From: Purshia tridentata
Lineage: Eukaryota > Streptophyta > Magnoliopsida > Rosales > Rosaceae
NCBI GenBank assembly: GCA_003254885.1
Contig: QANT01007405.1
Span: 62,001-126,000 of the forward strand
DNA length: 64,000 bases
Direction of reading: 5' to 3'
Below, one piece after another: positions 42,113 to 54,051 of the stretch. The stretch's first letter is position 1, and each line of letters opens with the position of its first letter. The notes under the pieces were generated by a model, which saw only the letters and a program-made list of their open reading frames with translations, was not told where the DNA came from and searched no databases. Position numbers and translations under genes: made by a program.

Positions 42113-45100
42113 ATGGACACTCCACCACCGGAGGAGCTTCTGAAGAAGATCCAAGTACTCGAAGCTGGTCACGACCACCTCAAGCAAGAGATGTTCAAGC
42201 TCAGGCACACCTCCTCCGATGCCAAATCCGATCACCAGAGGGCCCACTCCGTTTCGCCACAGCGCTCTAGATTCTCCTCTATGCCCAGAAGGAGAGTCGG
42301 TGGTGCTGCTGCTGCTGGCGGTGGCGGTAGAGGTCTGGATGCAGCCGCTTGGAAGAAAGGGTCTACTTCGTTTCGGCATTCTTCGCCTCTCCAGAGAGAG
42401 AGCCGCAGCCACGATCCTCCGACTGGTAGCAGCACCGGCGGCGGCGGCGGCAGTGGCAGCGGGCCGTCCGCTGTGAACTTTTCTGATAAACAGTATCTAA
42501 ACATATTGCAGTCAATTGGGCAGTCTGTGCATATTTTTGATCTTAGTGGTCGTATAATTTACTGGTGAGTAGCTCAGCTCAATCAAAGTCTTGGTTTTGC
42601 ATATTTGATGTTTTCTCTGAGGTTTTTTATATGGCAAAATGTTGTTTTAGGACTAGTATGAATTGTTTGTTGTTATCTTTTTCAATATTTGTTGGGTTAT
42701 TGGGTGCTTATTAAATTTCAATTCTCGTTGCAACTGTGAATTGGTGGTGTTTTTTAATTGAGATTGACCATGTATATGGGTTGTGAACCTATATGATCAA
42801 CATTTATTTATTTATTTGATTTTGTATAGAAATTCTGTCGTTGAAGTTTGGTTTTAGTGTTAGAAGGTTTCAATTTGGTGCATTTGGGGAAAATCAATTT
42901 TGCAGGAACAGAACCGCTGAAAATCTATACGGTTATTCTGCGGCAGAGGCCCTTGGACAGAGTCCCGTTGAGCTCTTGGCAGATCCTCAGGACTATTCTG
43001 TAGGATATGATATAGTACAACGTGTCACCAAGGGGGAGAAATGGACTGGGCAGTTCCCTGTCAAGAACAAAATGGGGGAGAGGTTTACAGCCGTTGTAAC
43101 GAATACTCCATTCTATGATGATGATGGCAACTTTGTTGGGATTATTTGCGTGTCAACTGATTCGCGGCCCTTTCAAGAAATGAAGGTTCCATTTTCAGGT
43201 GCAAAGCACCCAGAACCAGATTCAAGCTTCAGCCGTTCTAAAGCTAGAGTGACAACTAAACTTGGTCTTGATCCTCAGCAGCCTCTGCAAAATGCAATTG
43301 CATCAAAACTAACAAATTTGGTTAGTCTCATAGTTTTCATGTTCCTGTGATTTATTATGAGTGGCGTATATTGATTGTTATAATCATGAAACAGGCATCC
43401 AAGGTGAGCAACAGAGTCAAGTCAAGAATTCGGGTGGGAGAAAACAACATGGATCGCGAAGGTGGGAGTGTAGAGAGTCATCATTCTGATCATGGTTCAG
43501 ATTCTGTTTTCTCTGACCATAGGGAGGATGCGAATTCAAGTGGGGCTAGCACACCTAGAGGAGATCTAGCCTCATCTCCTTTTGGAGTGTTTTCCCTTAT
43601 TGATGAGAAGTCTCCAGGAAAACCCTCCAGAGATTCTGGTGATGAGAGTGAAGGAAAACCTTCAATCCAAAAGAGAATAACCTCTAGGGCAGAAGCATGG
43701 ATTGGTAAGAAAGGGATATCATGGCTATGGAAAGGAAATGAGCAAGAATCAGAGGCTAAGACCACTCGTCCTGTTTGTCCCTGGTTGCATAATGATCAAG
43801 AGAATGATTCAATTCTTCAGAAGAGTTATTGTGGTTCAAGACCTGAAAATCAGGTGAATGAGAGTAATCGGCCTGCAAATAATGAGGCATCGGGATCATG
43901 GACCTCCTCATTTAATGTTAACAGCACAAGCAGTGCCAGCAGCTGTGGAAGTACCAGCAGTAGTGCTGTGAATAAGGTGGATGTGGACACTGACAGCTTG
44001 GATTACGAAATCTTATGGGAAGACTTGATAATTGGAGAACAAGTTGGGCAAGGTAATCATCTTTCAAGTGATCAGTGTATGCTTGTGATCACAATATGCT
44101 TGTGAAGTATTGTCCAACAAAAGAAGTATTCATAGTGTTCATTTCTCAAAACTGTTTAATTGATGCTGGTAAAGCATTTCAAGGGATTAAATGCGTCCTC
44201 AAATATGTACTTGATCTTTCCTGAATCATCTACTGTTTGCATTGAATCATTATTGACACTGGTGATGGGACATGCTTAATAACCAAAATATCCATCTAAT
44301 GGTCATTTTTCAGTAGCTGCAGAATTGGTCATCTCCGACCAAACAAAATTTCTTTTGTACTTATGTTCTTTTCCCTTGTGAGTTTATACTTTGAGGTTTT
44401 GCTTGGTTAATATTTGTTCTGATATCCTTTGCCATTTTCCTCCCTTCTGCAGGTTCATGTGGAACTGTATACCATGGTCTGTGGTATGGATCAGTATGTT
44501 CTTTCACTCTTTCTTTAGTTTTCAAATTTAAGTGGATGCATAAAATTGGTGGAGAGAAGCATGACAGTATTGTGAGCATATATATTGTTCATGTGTGGTT
44601 GAGTTATATCTTTTCTATTTACAGGATGTTGCTGTCAAGGTATTCTCCAAGCAAGAATATTCAGAAGACGTGATATTTTCCTTCAGACAAGAGGTGTGCT
44701 TCTTAGGTGCTTATTATTTGGGTTTATGGTTTTGGGAAGCATATGAGAATATACATTTTGACTGGATAGTTTAGCAGCTCATGCCTTGCGAAGCCTATGA
44801 AAAGTTTACTGAAAAGCTTGAAATATACATTTTAAAGATTTTCCTTGATAAGTGTGGGATTATGTAATGCACATCCAGTATCAGAAGGAACTTTTGCAAG
44901 CTTGGCTACACCATATGATATCACACTATACAAATTACTCCTATAAGATTCCTCTTATCTTTTTATAAATTTTTTGTTTTATTTTCTTAAATACTGATGT
45001 CATTATATGGTACTGTTTATGAAGGTATCTCTTATGAAACGGCTTCGACATCCAAATGTTTTGCTTTTCATGGGAGCTGTGACTTCACCTGAGCGTCTCT

Positions 45101-47298
45101 GCATTGTAACAGAGTTCCTCCCACGGTCTGTTCCTAACTTCCCTTTCTGAAAACTCTTTATTCTATATTACCACTATTGTAATTTATTTATCATTTTGGA
45201 CAATATAAAATTTTTGATATCGGTACATACTTTCTCTTAAAGTGCTTCTTGGGCTGACTGGTGCATTGCATCTCTCTTTGTACAGTGGAAGTTTGTTTCG
45301 GTTACTACAGAGGAACACATCAAAACTAGACTGGAGACGACGTGTTCATATGGCTTTGGATATAGTGAGTATTGATCTCCCCCTTCCCTCAACAGAAGAC
45401 TATGGATGATTACGATGTTTGTTTTACATCATTGTTCTTAATAGGTTGAAGTAGGCTCTTGGGAACCTTATGTCACACTATCTTTTGGGCTGAATCAATT
45501 TGTGTGCATGTGGGGCTTAGATAAAATCTCCGTTCTTTTGATCCATGAATCAATTATTATTTTTTTGGATGATCACATCAATTATTATTTAATCTTTCCA
45601 CAGGCACGAGGCATGAATTATCTTCATCATTTCAACCCACCTATCATCCATCGGGATCTGAAGTCTTCAAATCTCCTAGTTGATAAGAACTGGACTGTCA
45701 AGGTCTGCCATTGGGGCGTGTTTCTTTTTATTAATTCCCTCCATTTGATGTTTTGTTGTCCATTTTGGTTTTTCTTCTTCTGGTTCTATAACATTTTTAT
45801 CAAGTTAAAGAATTACTCATTTAAAATTATCCAAACAGGTTGGTGATTTTGGTCTTTCACGTCTTAAGAATAAAACATTTCTGTCAACCAAGACTGGGAA
45901 GGGGACGGTATTTTAACTGGCATTCACTCTATTTTCTTTATTGATTATATTAAGTTAATCATTCTAATCGTTATTATATAAGTCTGCAGTTTGAAATTCT
46001 CACTTAATTCTGCCATTTTCTCTTTTGTAGCCTCAATGGATGGCACCAGAAGTTCTACGTAATGAACCCTCAGATGAGAAGTATGTTATAATTTATCATC
46101 TGGAATATTTACCTTAATTTGTCTTTATCCTCTCTGGTTTTTCTGAACTATATTTATATTTCTTGGTGCTATTTGGATATTTATAGGTCTGACATATACA
46201 GCTATGGGGTGATACTGTGGGAGCTTGCTACCGAGAAGATCCCTTGGGATAATCTAAACTCAATGCAGGTATTGTTTTCATTTGAAAATATATCTATATT
46301 CATGAAATAAAGATACAACAGCATTTCTGTGATAAAATCAAGAAATTTGTATTATTCATTACTTTGTCAAGAGGTTTGATATTAAACTAAATGCAGTTAT
46401 TTTGATCAACTATATCTTCAGTTCTTCAAAAGTTGACTCTGTGCTTTATGGCAAGAAATGAACTGAGCATTGTTAATATTATCTTTTCGATATGCCATTT
46501 ATTTTTATAACGATAAAAAAAGGGGCCATGACATGTTATGCGCACATATGAACAACAATGTATTTGAGATACTTGCAGGTGATTGGAGCTGTAGGGTTCA
46601 TGAACCAAAGGCTAGAGATCCCAAAAGATGTGGACCCACAGTGGACTTCTATAATTGAGAGCTGCTGGCACAGGTTGCAATTCTTTCCATGCTTCTTAGT
46701 TGATTTTCATTTGGTAGAGCAAAGGATTGAATTTAGCATAATGCTACCCTTCAACTTGGATCAGTTTACATGTGATTACAATCTGGCTATTTGGTCATAT
46801 CATAGGAATGCTTACAAGCCATTCCTATGATAATTCCTATCTAACCAGAATGATCTTAATAGGGATTTCAATTACCATTATTATGGTGGCTGTAGCCAAC
46901 TGAAAGTAGGTGTCATTAGGTTTTTATATATAAGTTGTATTTGCTATATCTCATGAATTTCAGATGTTCACATTAATCATAGGGATTAGGATGGTTGGAA
47001 TTATTTTATTGTTGTCAAATGCATAGTCCATCGTGTTATTGGTAAAGGTAGTTTGGAATATTTTCTTGGGTGGTATGGATGTTGATAGGGACATGATAGC
47101 ATCCAAAGGTTCAATATTTTCTACGGTTTTTATCATTAACTATTTGCTCTTTGTTTTCTTTTAACCAGTGATCCAGCTTGCCGGCCAACATTTCAAGAAC
47201 TGCTGGAAAAGCTTAGAGATCTGCAGAGACAATACGCTCTTCAGTTCCAAGCAGCGCGCTCTTCCGCCGCAGGTGATAGCACCCAAAAGGAATTGTAG
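42113..47298 (+). CDS. PAS-domain Raf-like MAPKKK (subfamily B2 type)
   Basis: A cytosolic Ser/Thr kinase of the plant Raf-like group with an N-terminal PAS domain; Arabidopsis relatives (RAF10/RAF11 and At3g06620-type genes, from memory) act in ABA and seed signalling. Thirteen exons (42113-42564, 42906-43320, 43395-44052, 44453-44493, 44625-44693, 45025-45125, 45286-45364, 45604-45702, 45839-45907, 46031-46080, 46187-46268, 46579-46673, 47169-47298) give 779 codons. Order: short coiled coil ([20 protein letters not shown]), Gly/Ser-rich stretch, PAS ([38 protein letters not shown]), a Ser-rich linker, and a kinase from about residue 493 with [43 protein letters not shown] and [13 protein letters not shown]. 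All catalytic residues are present. It converges with the HYPK gene 1.2 kb downstream. Confidence 0.94.
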
Positions 47299-48529
47299 AT
47301 TTGTGTCATTGGGTTTCCATTTCTTCATTTACCACATTGTTGGATTAAGCAGGGCACCTTCAGATGCTTGCACCTGTTCACCTGTTACTTGCAAATGGTA
47401 GCCACAAATAGCCACAAAGGGCTTGTGGTATTGGAACAAGAAGTTTTGAATTGAAAATCTGATCGTAGATGGTGATGGGTTTGGTTGTGTGATGGTTGTT
47501 TATTCACTGATGACTGATCCTAAAAATATCTCCAAAGTAAGGTGTGGTGTTGTGCGACAGGGAGTCATGTCGGTTGGGATCACATGTCACCCATTTTGTG
47601 ATTTTATATGTGAAAGATTCAGCGCCACTTGGAAAAATGTTGTACAAAGGAGCAAAAAGAAACACTTAACTGTCGGTATTCATTTGAGTAAATAGAGTGA
47701 TCAATCTTTTGCTTTATTTACCACCTTTTTTATCAGTTATTTCTTATCATTTTAGATGGGATGCTGATGCTCTCTTTCTTGATACCTTCATAGGCAATTC
47801 TGCACAATAAAGCTGAAAATTCAAAGCCTGTGCTTATTCTTTGTTGAGATTATTGTCACATGCATGGTAGTTTTGGCACCTGGCACTTCACTTTTGTCAA
47901 TGTAACTGGCTTTCTTTACCAAGCAGTACCATAAAGTGAGCAATCCCTTGGATGAGCATGTGGTGGTAGTGTCGCCGGCCACTTCAGGCCAGCCCCACAA
48001 GTAGAAAATGATAACATACAGACACTTTATGAAATACAAATATACTTTTAATACCATGATTTTGATGTGTTCATCTACCTACTTGTTAGTACTACAATAA
48101 TAAGAAAATTTACTGTTAAATCTGCCAATATCTTACATGGTGGTCGTAATAAACTTGTGCAAAAAGTACAAATCAACCAACACATCATCTAATTAGGGAA
48201 AATACAGTCAGACAAAATGTGATGCTTTTAGCACTATTCATTTCTTATTGTGTCATGAAATATTATCTCGGGCTGGTCCCTGATATCACATGTTTAAAGG
48301 GTGCCTGTCGATGTCCACTAAACTTTGCCACTAAACGCTGAAATAAATCTGATCCAATTGACAAATTCAAATGAAGCCAAACATGTAAGAATTAAGATTC
48401 ATGTTTCTGAATAATCTATCCTCACAAATTCACAATACAACAATGTATTTGGCATTCAAAATCTGAACAAGCAAAATTTGACAAACCCAAATCAATTACT
48501 ATATTCTTCATTCCCACGCTAAAGGCATT
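47299..48529. other. Spacer between convergent Raf-like kinase and HYPK genes
   Basis: It holds the 3' leaders of both genes. I see no ORF or repeat of note. Confidence 0.55.
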
Positions 48530-49195
48530 CTAGCGAAGCAAGTGTCGAATGGCAGCAACAGCATCACCCTTGTGCTCTCGCAAGGTCCTCTCAGCAACCT
48601 TTTTGTCCAATTCCAGTTCATTAGCAATTACGTCAACATCAGCTGCATTGATCTTTACAGCAGCCAATTCCTTCTCCCTGCAAATTGTAATATGATACCC
48701 ATTTTAGACACTTTGAAGTTCTTGTTCTTAACAAGCTCAATCTCATTATGCTTATATCTTTGACTCAAATATAACATAGGAGTTACTACTTTCCACTACA
48801 ACTACAACCACAAATCAAGTAATCAACTTTACCCAAATTTCACGACAAAAACAAATATAAGTTTATTTCTTTGTCTTCAAATACTCAATATTCACTTAAA
48901 AATAATATATCTTCTAAACTTTCAAAAGGGTATGCATCAAACTCAATAAGTTAATCCCAAAAATAAAAATTGAATAGAAAATTGGGTGAATCAGAAATTC
49001 CGACCTCATTCTCAAGGAATTCCAATCGGCTTCGTTGGACGCAGCAATGGAAGCCATGGCCTCCTGGACACGGGTCGAGTCGAGTTGGCGATCTTCGACG
49101 CGGTCGGTGAGCTTATCGAAAGCTTTGCTCTGCTGCTGCAAGTCCTTGGAGTCCACGACCCTCTCTATCCCTCCTTCCTCTCCGCCTCCCTCCAT
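48530..49195 (-). CDS. HYPK: HYPK-like protein (NatA-associated, UBA domain)
   Basis: A small ribosome-associated partner of the NatA N-terminal acetyltransferase. Two exons, 49005-49195 and 48530-48677, give 112 codons. The N terminus is acidic (MEGGGEEGGIERVVDSKDLQ), followed by a helix (FDKLTDRVEDRQLDSTRVQEAM) and the C-terminal UBA-like domain (EKELAAVKINAADVDVIANE, LELDKKVAERTLREHKGDAV, IRHLLR). The open frame extends upstream to 49237 but has no ATG there, so 49195 is the start. In Arabidopsis, as I recall, the orthologue At3g06610 also neighbours a PAS-Raf kinase gene (At3g06620), so this pair looks like conserved microsynteny. The promoter carries telo-box and site II elements. Confidence 0.9.
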
Positions 49196-49282
49196 TTTCT
49201 GATTCTGATTTTGGTTGCGTTTGCTCTGTGATTCCACAAATTCGAAGGAGAAAATTGCAACCCCTTTTTAAGAATTTGCCAA

Positions 49283-49394
49283 AAACCCTAGCTTTCGTTT
49301 GCCTGTTGTTGTGGAGTGGTGCCTGCTCGAGGAGGGCTGCCAAGGCTGTCAATAGTGGGCTAAAATGTGAGAAGGCCTAGTTCTAGATTGGGCT
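49283..49394 (-). promoter_or_regulatory. Telo-box plus two site II elements in the HYPK promoter
   Basis: AAACCCTA (telo-box) lies at 49283-49290 and TGGGCT (site II) at 49356-49361 and 49389-49394, that is 88-199 bases upstream of the HYPK ATG. Telo-boxes with site II motifs are known to mark promoters of plant ribosomal-protein and translation genes, which suits HYPK. Confidence 0.65.
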
Positions 49395-50640
49395 ATAATA
49401 TTTCGCATGCTCAGCCCTAAACATATTAGACCCTTCAGATAGCTTAGGCTGGAATTTTATCTCAAGGCCCCAATTTCTTTACACATTTAATGCGCCTTTT
49501 CCAATTTTTTTTTTTNTTCCATTTTTTTTTTTTTTCAGGTACAATTCAACTTAATTAATTATTTTGTTTGTCTATTTATTTATTAAAATTAGTTAGTCTA
49601 ATGATTTTTTTTTGTCTAATTTTGTAAAAAAATGATATTTAAATAGAGACAACAGTTTAAATCATTGAAATATTATATAAAGTAAATTTTTACGAAATAT
49701 TCATTACATAAAATTATTTAAAGAATGACTTAATATCTAACTTGGATGAGCACGATACAAGTAAATAGAATGGGTCAGATAGAAACTTTTAGGTCATTAA
49801 ACACGACATTGCATGAACATGATACACAAAATGAGAATAAACTAGCTATGATATGAGCAAGAATGAGTTGCAGATATGACATGAGCTGTATCGAGCCTAG
49901 ACGCGACCTTGGCTGTCAGTATCAGAGCACAAACGTACACGGCGTGAGATAGAAATTAATGAGTCTAATTTAAATTAGTCGGACCAACACAGCAGATCCG
50001 TTTGACACCTTTGAGGGCGCTCTAATTAAACCCATCCTTCAGCATCATGTGGTTGGACGCTTGATGATGTTTACGTTTCAATTCTCATGTTTTTACATAA
50101 AATTTTTGTACCATTACAAAATTGTTGTCGGTGGTCCACATAATTAATTTGATTGATTTAATCACATGGATTTTTCTTTCTTTTGGCCAACAAAATCACA
50201 TGGATAATTACTTTAAGGCATTAATTAGTTCAACCTCCTCCAAATAGCGTGATTTATGCAGTACGTAGTTTCACTACAACAAAACCACACATAGACCACT
50301 CCTCATGATCAGTGGTAATTGCCTGTGTTTATCAAATGAAAATTCATTGTGGTGTTAAATATTAATTGAAGTAAAAATTGAAAACTGTATGTATAGTTGG
50401 TACGTACGTGGGTGTAAGGATTATTTACAGTGGGGGCAGAGCTGGGACAGTGGGAGGGACTACACATTAATAATGCTATCACCGGCCAATTATGATTCTT
50501 TGTGAAATGAGATCGAGGTTTGAATTTTGAACCATTTCATTAATCAAAAGGTTTCGTAGAAAGTCCACATTTCATGTCTCTCAACTGCATGCATTTATGT
50601 TATACTGAATTCTCTATAATAGTACGTACAGCTATAACAG
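49395..50640. other. Spacer between HYPK and the glycine-rich protein gene
   Basis: AT-rich, with poly-T runs and one undetermined base (N at 49516). Around 49740-49915 is text with repeated GAGCACGATAC/ACACGACAT-like words resembling that near 40130, probably an old retroelement trace. No gene is seen. Confidence 0.5.
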
Positions 50641-50649
50641 CTATAAATA
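50641..50649 (+). promoter_or_regulatory. TATA box of the glycine-rich protein gene
   Basis: CTATAAATA lies 68 bases before the ATG at 50709. This spacing supports that ATG over the in-frame ATG at 50574, which lies upstream of the TATA box. Confidence 0.65.
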
Positions 50650-50708
50650 TTCGCTCTAGCCTTTTACCATTAACAGCCAAACAGACAATTTACAAATACA
50701 GGGGAAAG

Positions 50709-51806
50709 ATGGGGAAGCTTTCTAAGTTTGTTGGTGTGTTTGCTGTGATGTTTGTATTGGTGCTAGCGGTAGCCGAGTGTCGGAAGTATCAAAAAGAAAC
50801 TTTTTCTGAGGCCGTAGGAGGTGGTTTCAGTGGTGGTACTGGCGAAGGTGGTGGCATTGGTGCTGGCGGTGGTGCTGGAGGTGGTGCAGGTGGTGGAGTT
50901 GGAGCTGGAGCTGGCGCAGGTGGAGGGTTTGGAGGTGGAAAAGGTGGGGGTGTAGGAGTAGGAGGTGGTGCCGGAGGCGGAGTTGGTGCTGGTGGAGGAG
51001 TAGGGGGAGGTGGTGGTGTTGGCGGTGGAGGTGGGGGCAAAGGCGGTGCTGCTGGAGGAGTTGGTGGTGGTACTGGTGGAGGAGTAGGTGGAGGAGTAGG
51101 TGGAGGTGGTGGTAAAGGCGGTGGTGTTGGAGGAGGAGCTGGTGGTGGAGGTGGTGCCGGAGGCGGAGTTGGTAGTGGTGTTGGAGGAGGAGTAGGTGGA
51201 GGTGGTGGTAAAGGCGGTGGTGTTGGAGGAGGTGGGGGTGAAGGCGGTGGTGTTGGAGGAGGAGTAGGTGGAGGTGGGGGTAAAGGTGGTGGTGTTGGAG
51301 GAGGAGTTGGTGGTGGTGCTGGTGGAGGAGTAGGTGGAGGTGGTGGTAAAGGTGGTGGTGTTGGAGGAGGAGTAGGTGGAGGTAGTGGTAAAGGCAGTGG
51401 TGCCGAAGGCGGAGTTGGTGGTGGTGGTGGTGCTGGTGGAGGAGTAGGTGGAGGTGGTGGTGTTGGAGGAGGAGTTGGTGGTGGAGGTGGTGCTGGAGGC
51501 GGAGTTGGTGGTGGTGCTAGTGGAGGAGTAGGTGGAGGTGGTGGTGCCGGAGGCGGAGTTGGTGGTGGTGGAGGTGCTGGAGGTGGTGTTGGAGGAGGAG
51601 TTGGCGGGGGTGTTGGTGGAGGCTTTGGAGGTGGTGCAGGTGGAGGAGCTGGTGGTGGCAAAGGCGGTGGCATCGGAGGAGGAGCTGGTGGTGGAGGTGC
51701 TGGTGGAGGTTTTGGGGGTGGGAAAGGTGGTGGGGTAGGAGGAGGAGTTGGTGGGGGTGCTGGTGGAGGAGTTGGAGGAGGTGGTGGAATTGGTGGTGGT
51801 TTTTAA
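50709..51806 (+). CDS. Glycine-rich cell-wall-type protein
   Basis: A secreted structural protein of the plant glycine-rich (GRP) class, expected in the cell wall. The single exon gives 365 codons. It opens with a signal peptide (MGKLSKFVGVFAVMFVLVLAVAEC) and a short RKYQKETFSEAV segment. The rest is almost wholly Gly with Val, Ala, Lys and a few Phe, in phrases such as GGGVGGGGGKGGG and GGGVGGGVGGGAGGG. There are no Cys after the signal peptide, no RNA-binding domain and no oleosin-like region, which points to a class I GRP. The array is built of imperfect repeats of 30-60 bp at the DNA level, so length variation and assembly slips are likely. The Pro-rich frame on the opposite strand is its shadow. 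Confidence 0.88.
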   Translation: MGKLSKFVGVFAVMFVLVLAVAECRKYQKETFSEAVGGGFSGGTGEGGGIGAGGGAGGGAGGGVGAGAGAGGGFGGGKGGGVGVGGGAGGGVGAGGGVGGGGGVGGGGGGKGGAAGGVGGGTGGGVGGGVGGGGGKGGGVGGGAGGGGGAGGGVGSGVGGGVGGGGGKGGGVGGGGGEGGGVGGGVGGGGGKGGGVGGGVGGGAGGGVGGGGGKGGGVGGGVGGGSGKGSGAEGGVGGGGGAGGGVGGGGGVGGGVGGGGGAGGGVGGGASGGVGGGGGAGGGVGGGGGAGGGVGGGVGGGVGGGFGGGAGGGAGGGKGGGIGGGAGGGGAGGGFGGGKGGGVGGGVGGGAGGGVGGGGGIGGGF

Positions 51807-52089
51807 ACACCAAATTTAGCATATGCTATAGCTATATATAGCTAGCATAGATAGCATGCAAAGTCTTGTAAGAGCATGTATATATATGTGCTCGTGCATG
51901 CATGGAAATTGTAATACCTAACTATAGAGAATAAATGAAGCTCGATCCAGAAGCGAGGTGTATCTTAGCTTTTGCTTTCATGCCTCTTAATTTGCTTACA
52001 CGAATGGTTGAGTATAACATCTTCACCTTCGATAACTATATCTACGATGACCATATATAATCACAATAATTTTATTAATTAATTCGATG

Positions 52090-52133
<44 letters not shown>

Positions 52134-52371
52134 GAAGGTCCTACAAGAAATTATTTAATAAATTTATTTTAAAAATCTCTCAATGAAAGCAGTTTGAGTC
52201 ACTGAAAGAGAGTACGTAACCCAATTAAATTCACAAATCAATCTATAAATACCAAACAATATATCTGAATATATATTAACAAATCAGAATGTTAAGAGTA
52301 CATGTTGTACGTGATGTCAGATTGTATGGTGGAGATGATATCATATGAAGTCCATGTGAGAGTTGATATGA
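51807..52371. other. 3' flanks of the glycine-rich and pectinesterase genes
   Basis: A short convergent spacer with a likely poly(A) signal (AATAAATG near 51931) and the (TA)n tract listed separately. No gene is seen. Confidence 0.55.
52092..52127. repeat. (TA)n microsatellite
   Basis: A perfect TA dinucleotide run of about 36 bases between two convergent genes. Confidence 0.9.
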
Positions 52372-54051
52372 TCAATCAAGCCACACAGGCAGCCATTCCT
52401 TGCCATTGATGAAATCGATGGAGACGAAGGGGGCAACTTCTTTGTCGGTGAGTTGTTTGGACCATGGAGCGCGCTTTCCAGCCTCTGCTCCTGGGCCCTT
52501 GCATTTGTACTCCGCATGTAATAAATTTCTGCAGTTTACATTTACAACATCGATTCATAATCTGATAAGAGAATATTACGTACGTATATATTTTATGGTG
52601 TAGGAGGTTCTTACTCTGTGCTTCCAACATAGCTCCAGTTGGTCCAACCCTCACGCACAATGGCCTTGGAGAGGTATGTGTGTGCAAAAATCACCCTGGA
52701 AAAGGCACCCTTAGCCCTGCCCAAAAACACAGGGTCACCTACACCATACACCCTACCATTCACAAACACATACCCACTGTTCTCATTTTCGCTCTCCCTG
52801 TTTTGAGCTGTCACTGACCCAAAAATCTTCACCCTTTTGTCTGAAATCACAAAGATCTCACAGCTCTGCATGCATATTATTGTAACAAAAATAGTATTAC
52901 TACCAGCTTGCATATAGTGTCATTCATTAATCAAATTAAGAATGTGCTTTCATGTACCAATTAATTAACATTAATATTGATGTAACAACTTACATGGAAG
53001 ATAGATCTACCACGTCCAAAGATGAAATCGATTGAGCCTTGGATGTAGCAACTATCATAATAATGTCTGCCTTTGTAATCGAAGAGGGTGTTATGGGTGC
53101 TGTAAAATCCGCAGTGGTAAAATGCTACTTTGTCTGCTGCCACGAATGCAGCCACTGACTGATTTTGCGAGGTGTATGCAATACCAGTAGGAGCCTCGTT
53201 CTGTTCATTATATCACACTGAATGAGATAAATAGATATAATAGATGTATATTCGTGACATGAAAGTTTATTTCATCAAATCTTTTTTACGTTATATTTGT
53301 ATATGATTGTTAATTTGAAATTCCAAATATTAATGCTGATTAATAATGATGATGAAGAAGAACCTTGAAGCTAATCCCAAAGGCAATGAAGTGTTGAGCT
53401 TCGACCCGGAAAGTAGCAGATTCTATGTTGTCCTCAGAGCTTTGTGACCACACAATGTGCGTCCTTCCTTTCCCATTCCCTCTCAAGAATATCCAAGGTT
53501 TGTTTTTTGGTATCATCACCTTTTCTCTGCAGCCACCCAAAAAAAATATAGACAATTAAAACATATAATCTTAGAGATCAATCACATTCACATGTGACAT
53601 GCCTAATCTTAGGCTTAATTATTAATAAGGGCAATACTGCTGTAAATATAGGTCTTATTTATTTGCAACAAGTAAAACATGGATAAATCATACATATGCA
53701 GCCATATCATTTGAAATATAAATTTAGAACCGTAACATTATTCTTAGTTAATTACCTGTATACCCCTTTCCTAACATGGATGATGATCCACTTGGAATTT
53801 CCTTCAGGAACAGCATCTATGGCAGCTTGGATAGATTTGAAATCACCATTGCCATCGATGTCCACCTTGATTGTGCGGTTGGTGCTAATCTTTTCTGTCA
53901 ATAGGGGAGAGTCAATCTTTTTTGGGTCGAAACCATGAACACCCGCAACATTTGTCAAACATACTGAGATGAACAAAATGATTGCAAAGCCAGCATTGTA
54001 TGTTGCTCTCATCATCGGCCTTGTTCTCGAAGAACAAGAGGACCACTCCAT
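52372..54051 (-). CDS. Pectinesterase (pectin methylesterase), no inhibitor domain
   Basis: Family CE8; removes methyl groups from pectin in the cell wall. Five exons on the minus strand (53756-54051, 53364-53526, 52994-53200, 52615-52865, 52372-52528) give 357 codons. A hydrophobic segment near residues 20-35 (FAIILFISVCLTNVAG) should act as a signal peptide or anchor. There is no N-terminal PMEI domain. Seen are GNGDFKSIQAAIDAVPEG, REKVMIPKNKPWIFLRG, TSQNQSVAAFVAADK, GSIDFIFGRG (with one catalytic Asp) and FLGRAKGAFSRVIFA. The motif normally reading GFQDTL is GFYSTHNTL here, replacing the catalytic Asp by Asn and the Gln by His. I recall the same text in a subgroup of plant pectinesterases, so it is probably lineage-wide, with reduced or altered activity. 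It diverges from the peroxidase gene 2 kb away. Confidence 0.9.

Noticed and set aside
49196-49237. A longer N terminus for HYPK (starting ESQSKRNQ)
   Set aside because: The codon at 49237 is GTG, not ATG. The first ATG in frame is 49195 and matches the family start.
50574-50708. An upstream in-frame ATG extending the glycine-rich protein
   Set aside because: It lies before the TATA box at 50641 and would bury the signal peptide.
50789-51673. A 294-residue Pro-rich frame on the minus strand
   Set aside because: It is the complement of the Gly-rich repeat array; such antisense frames arise automatically from GGN codons.
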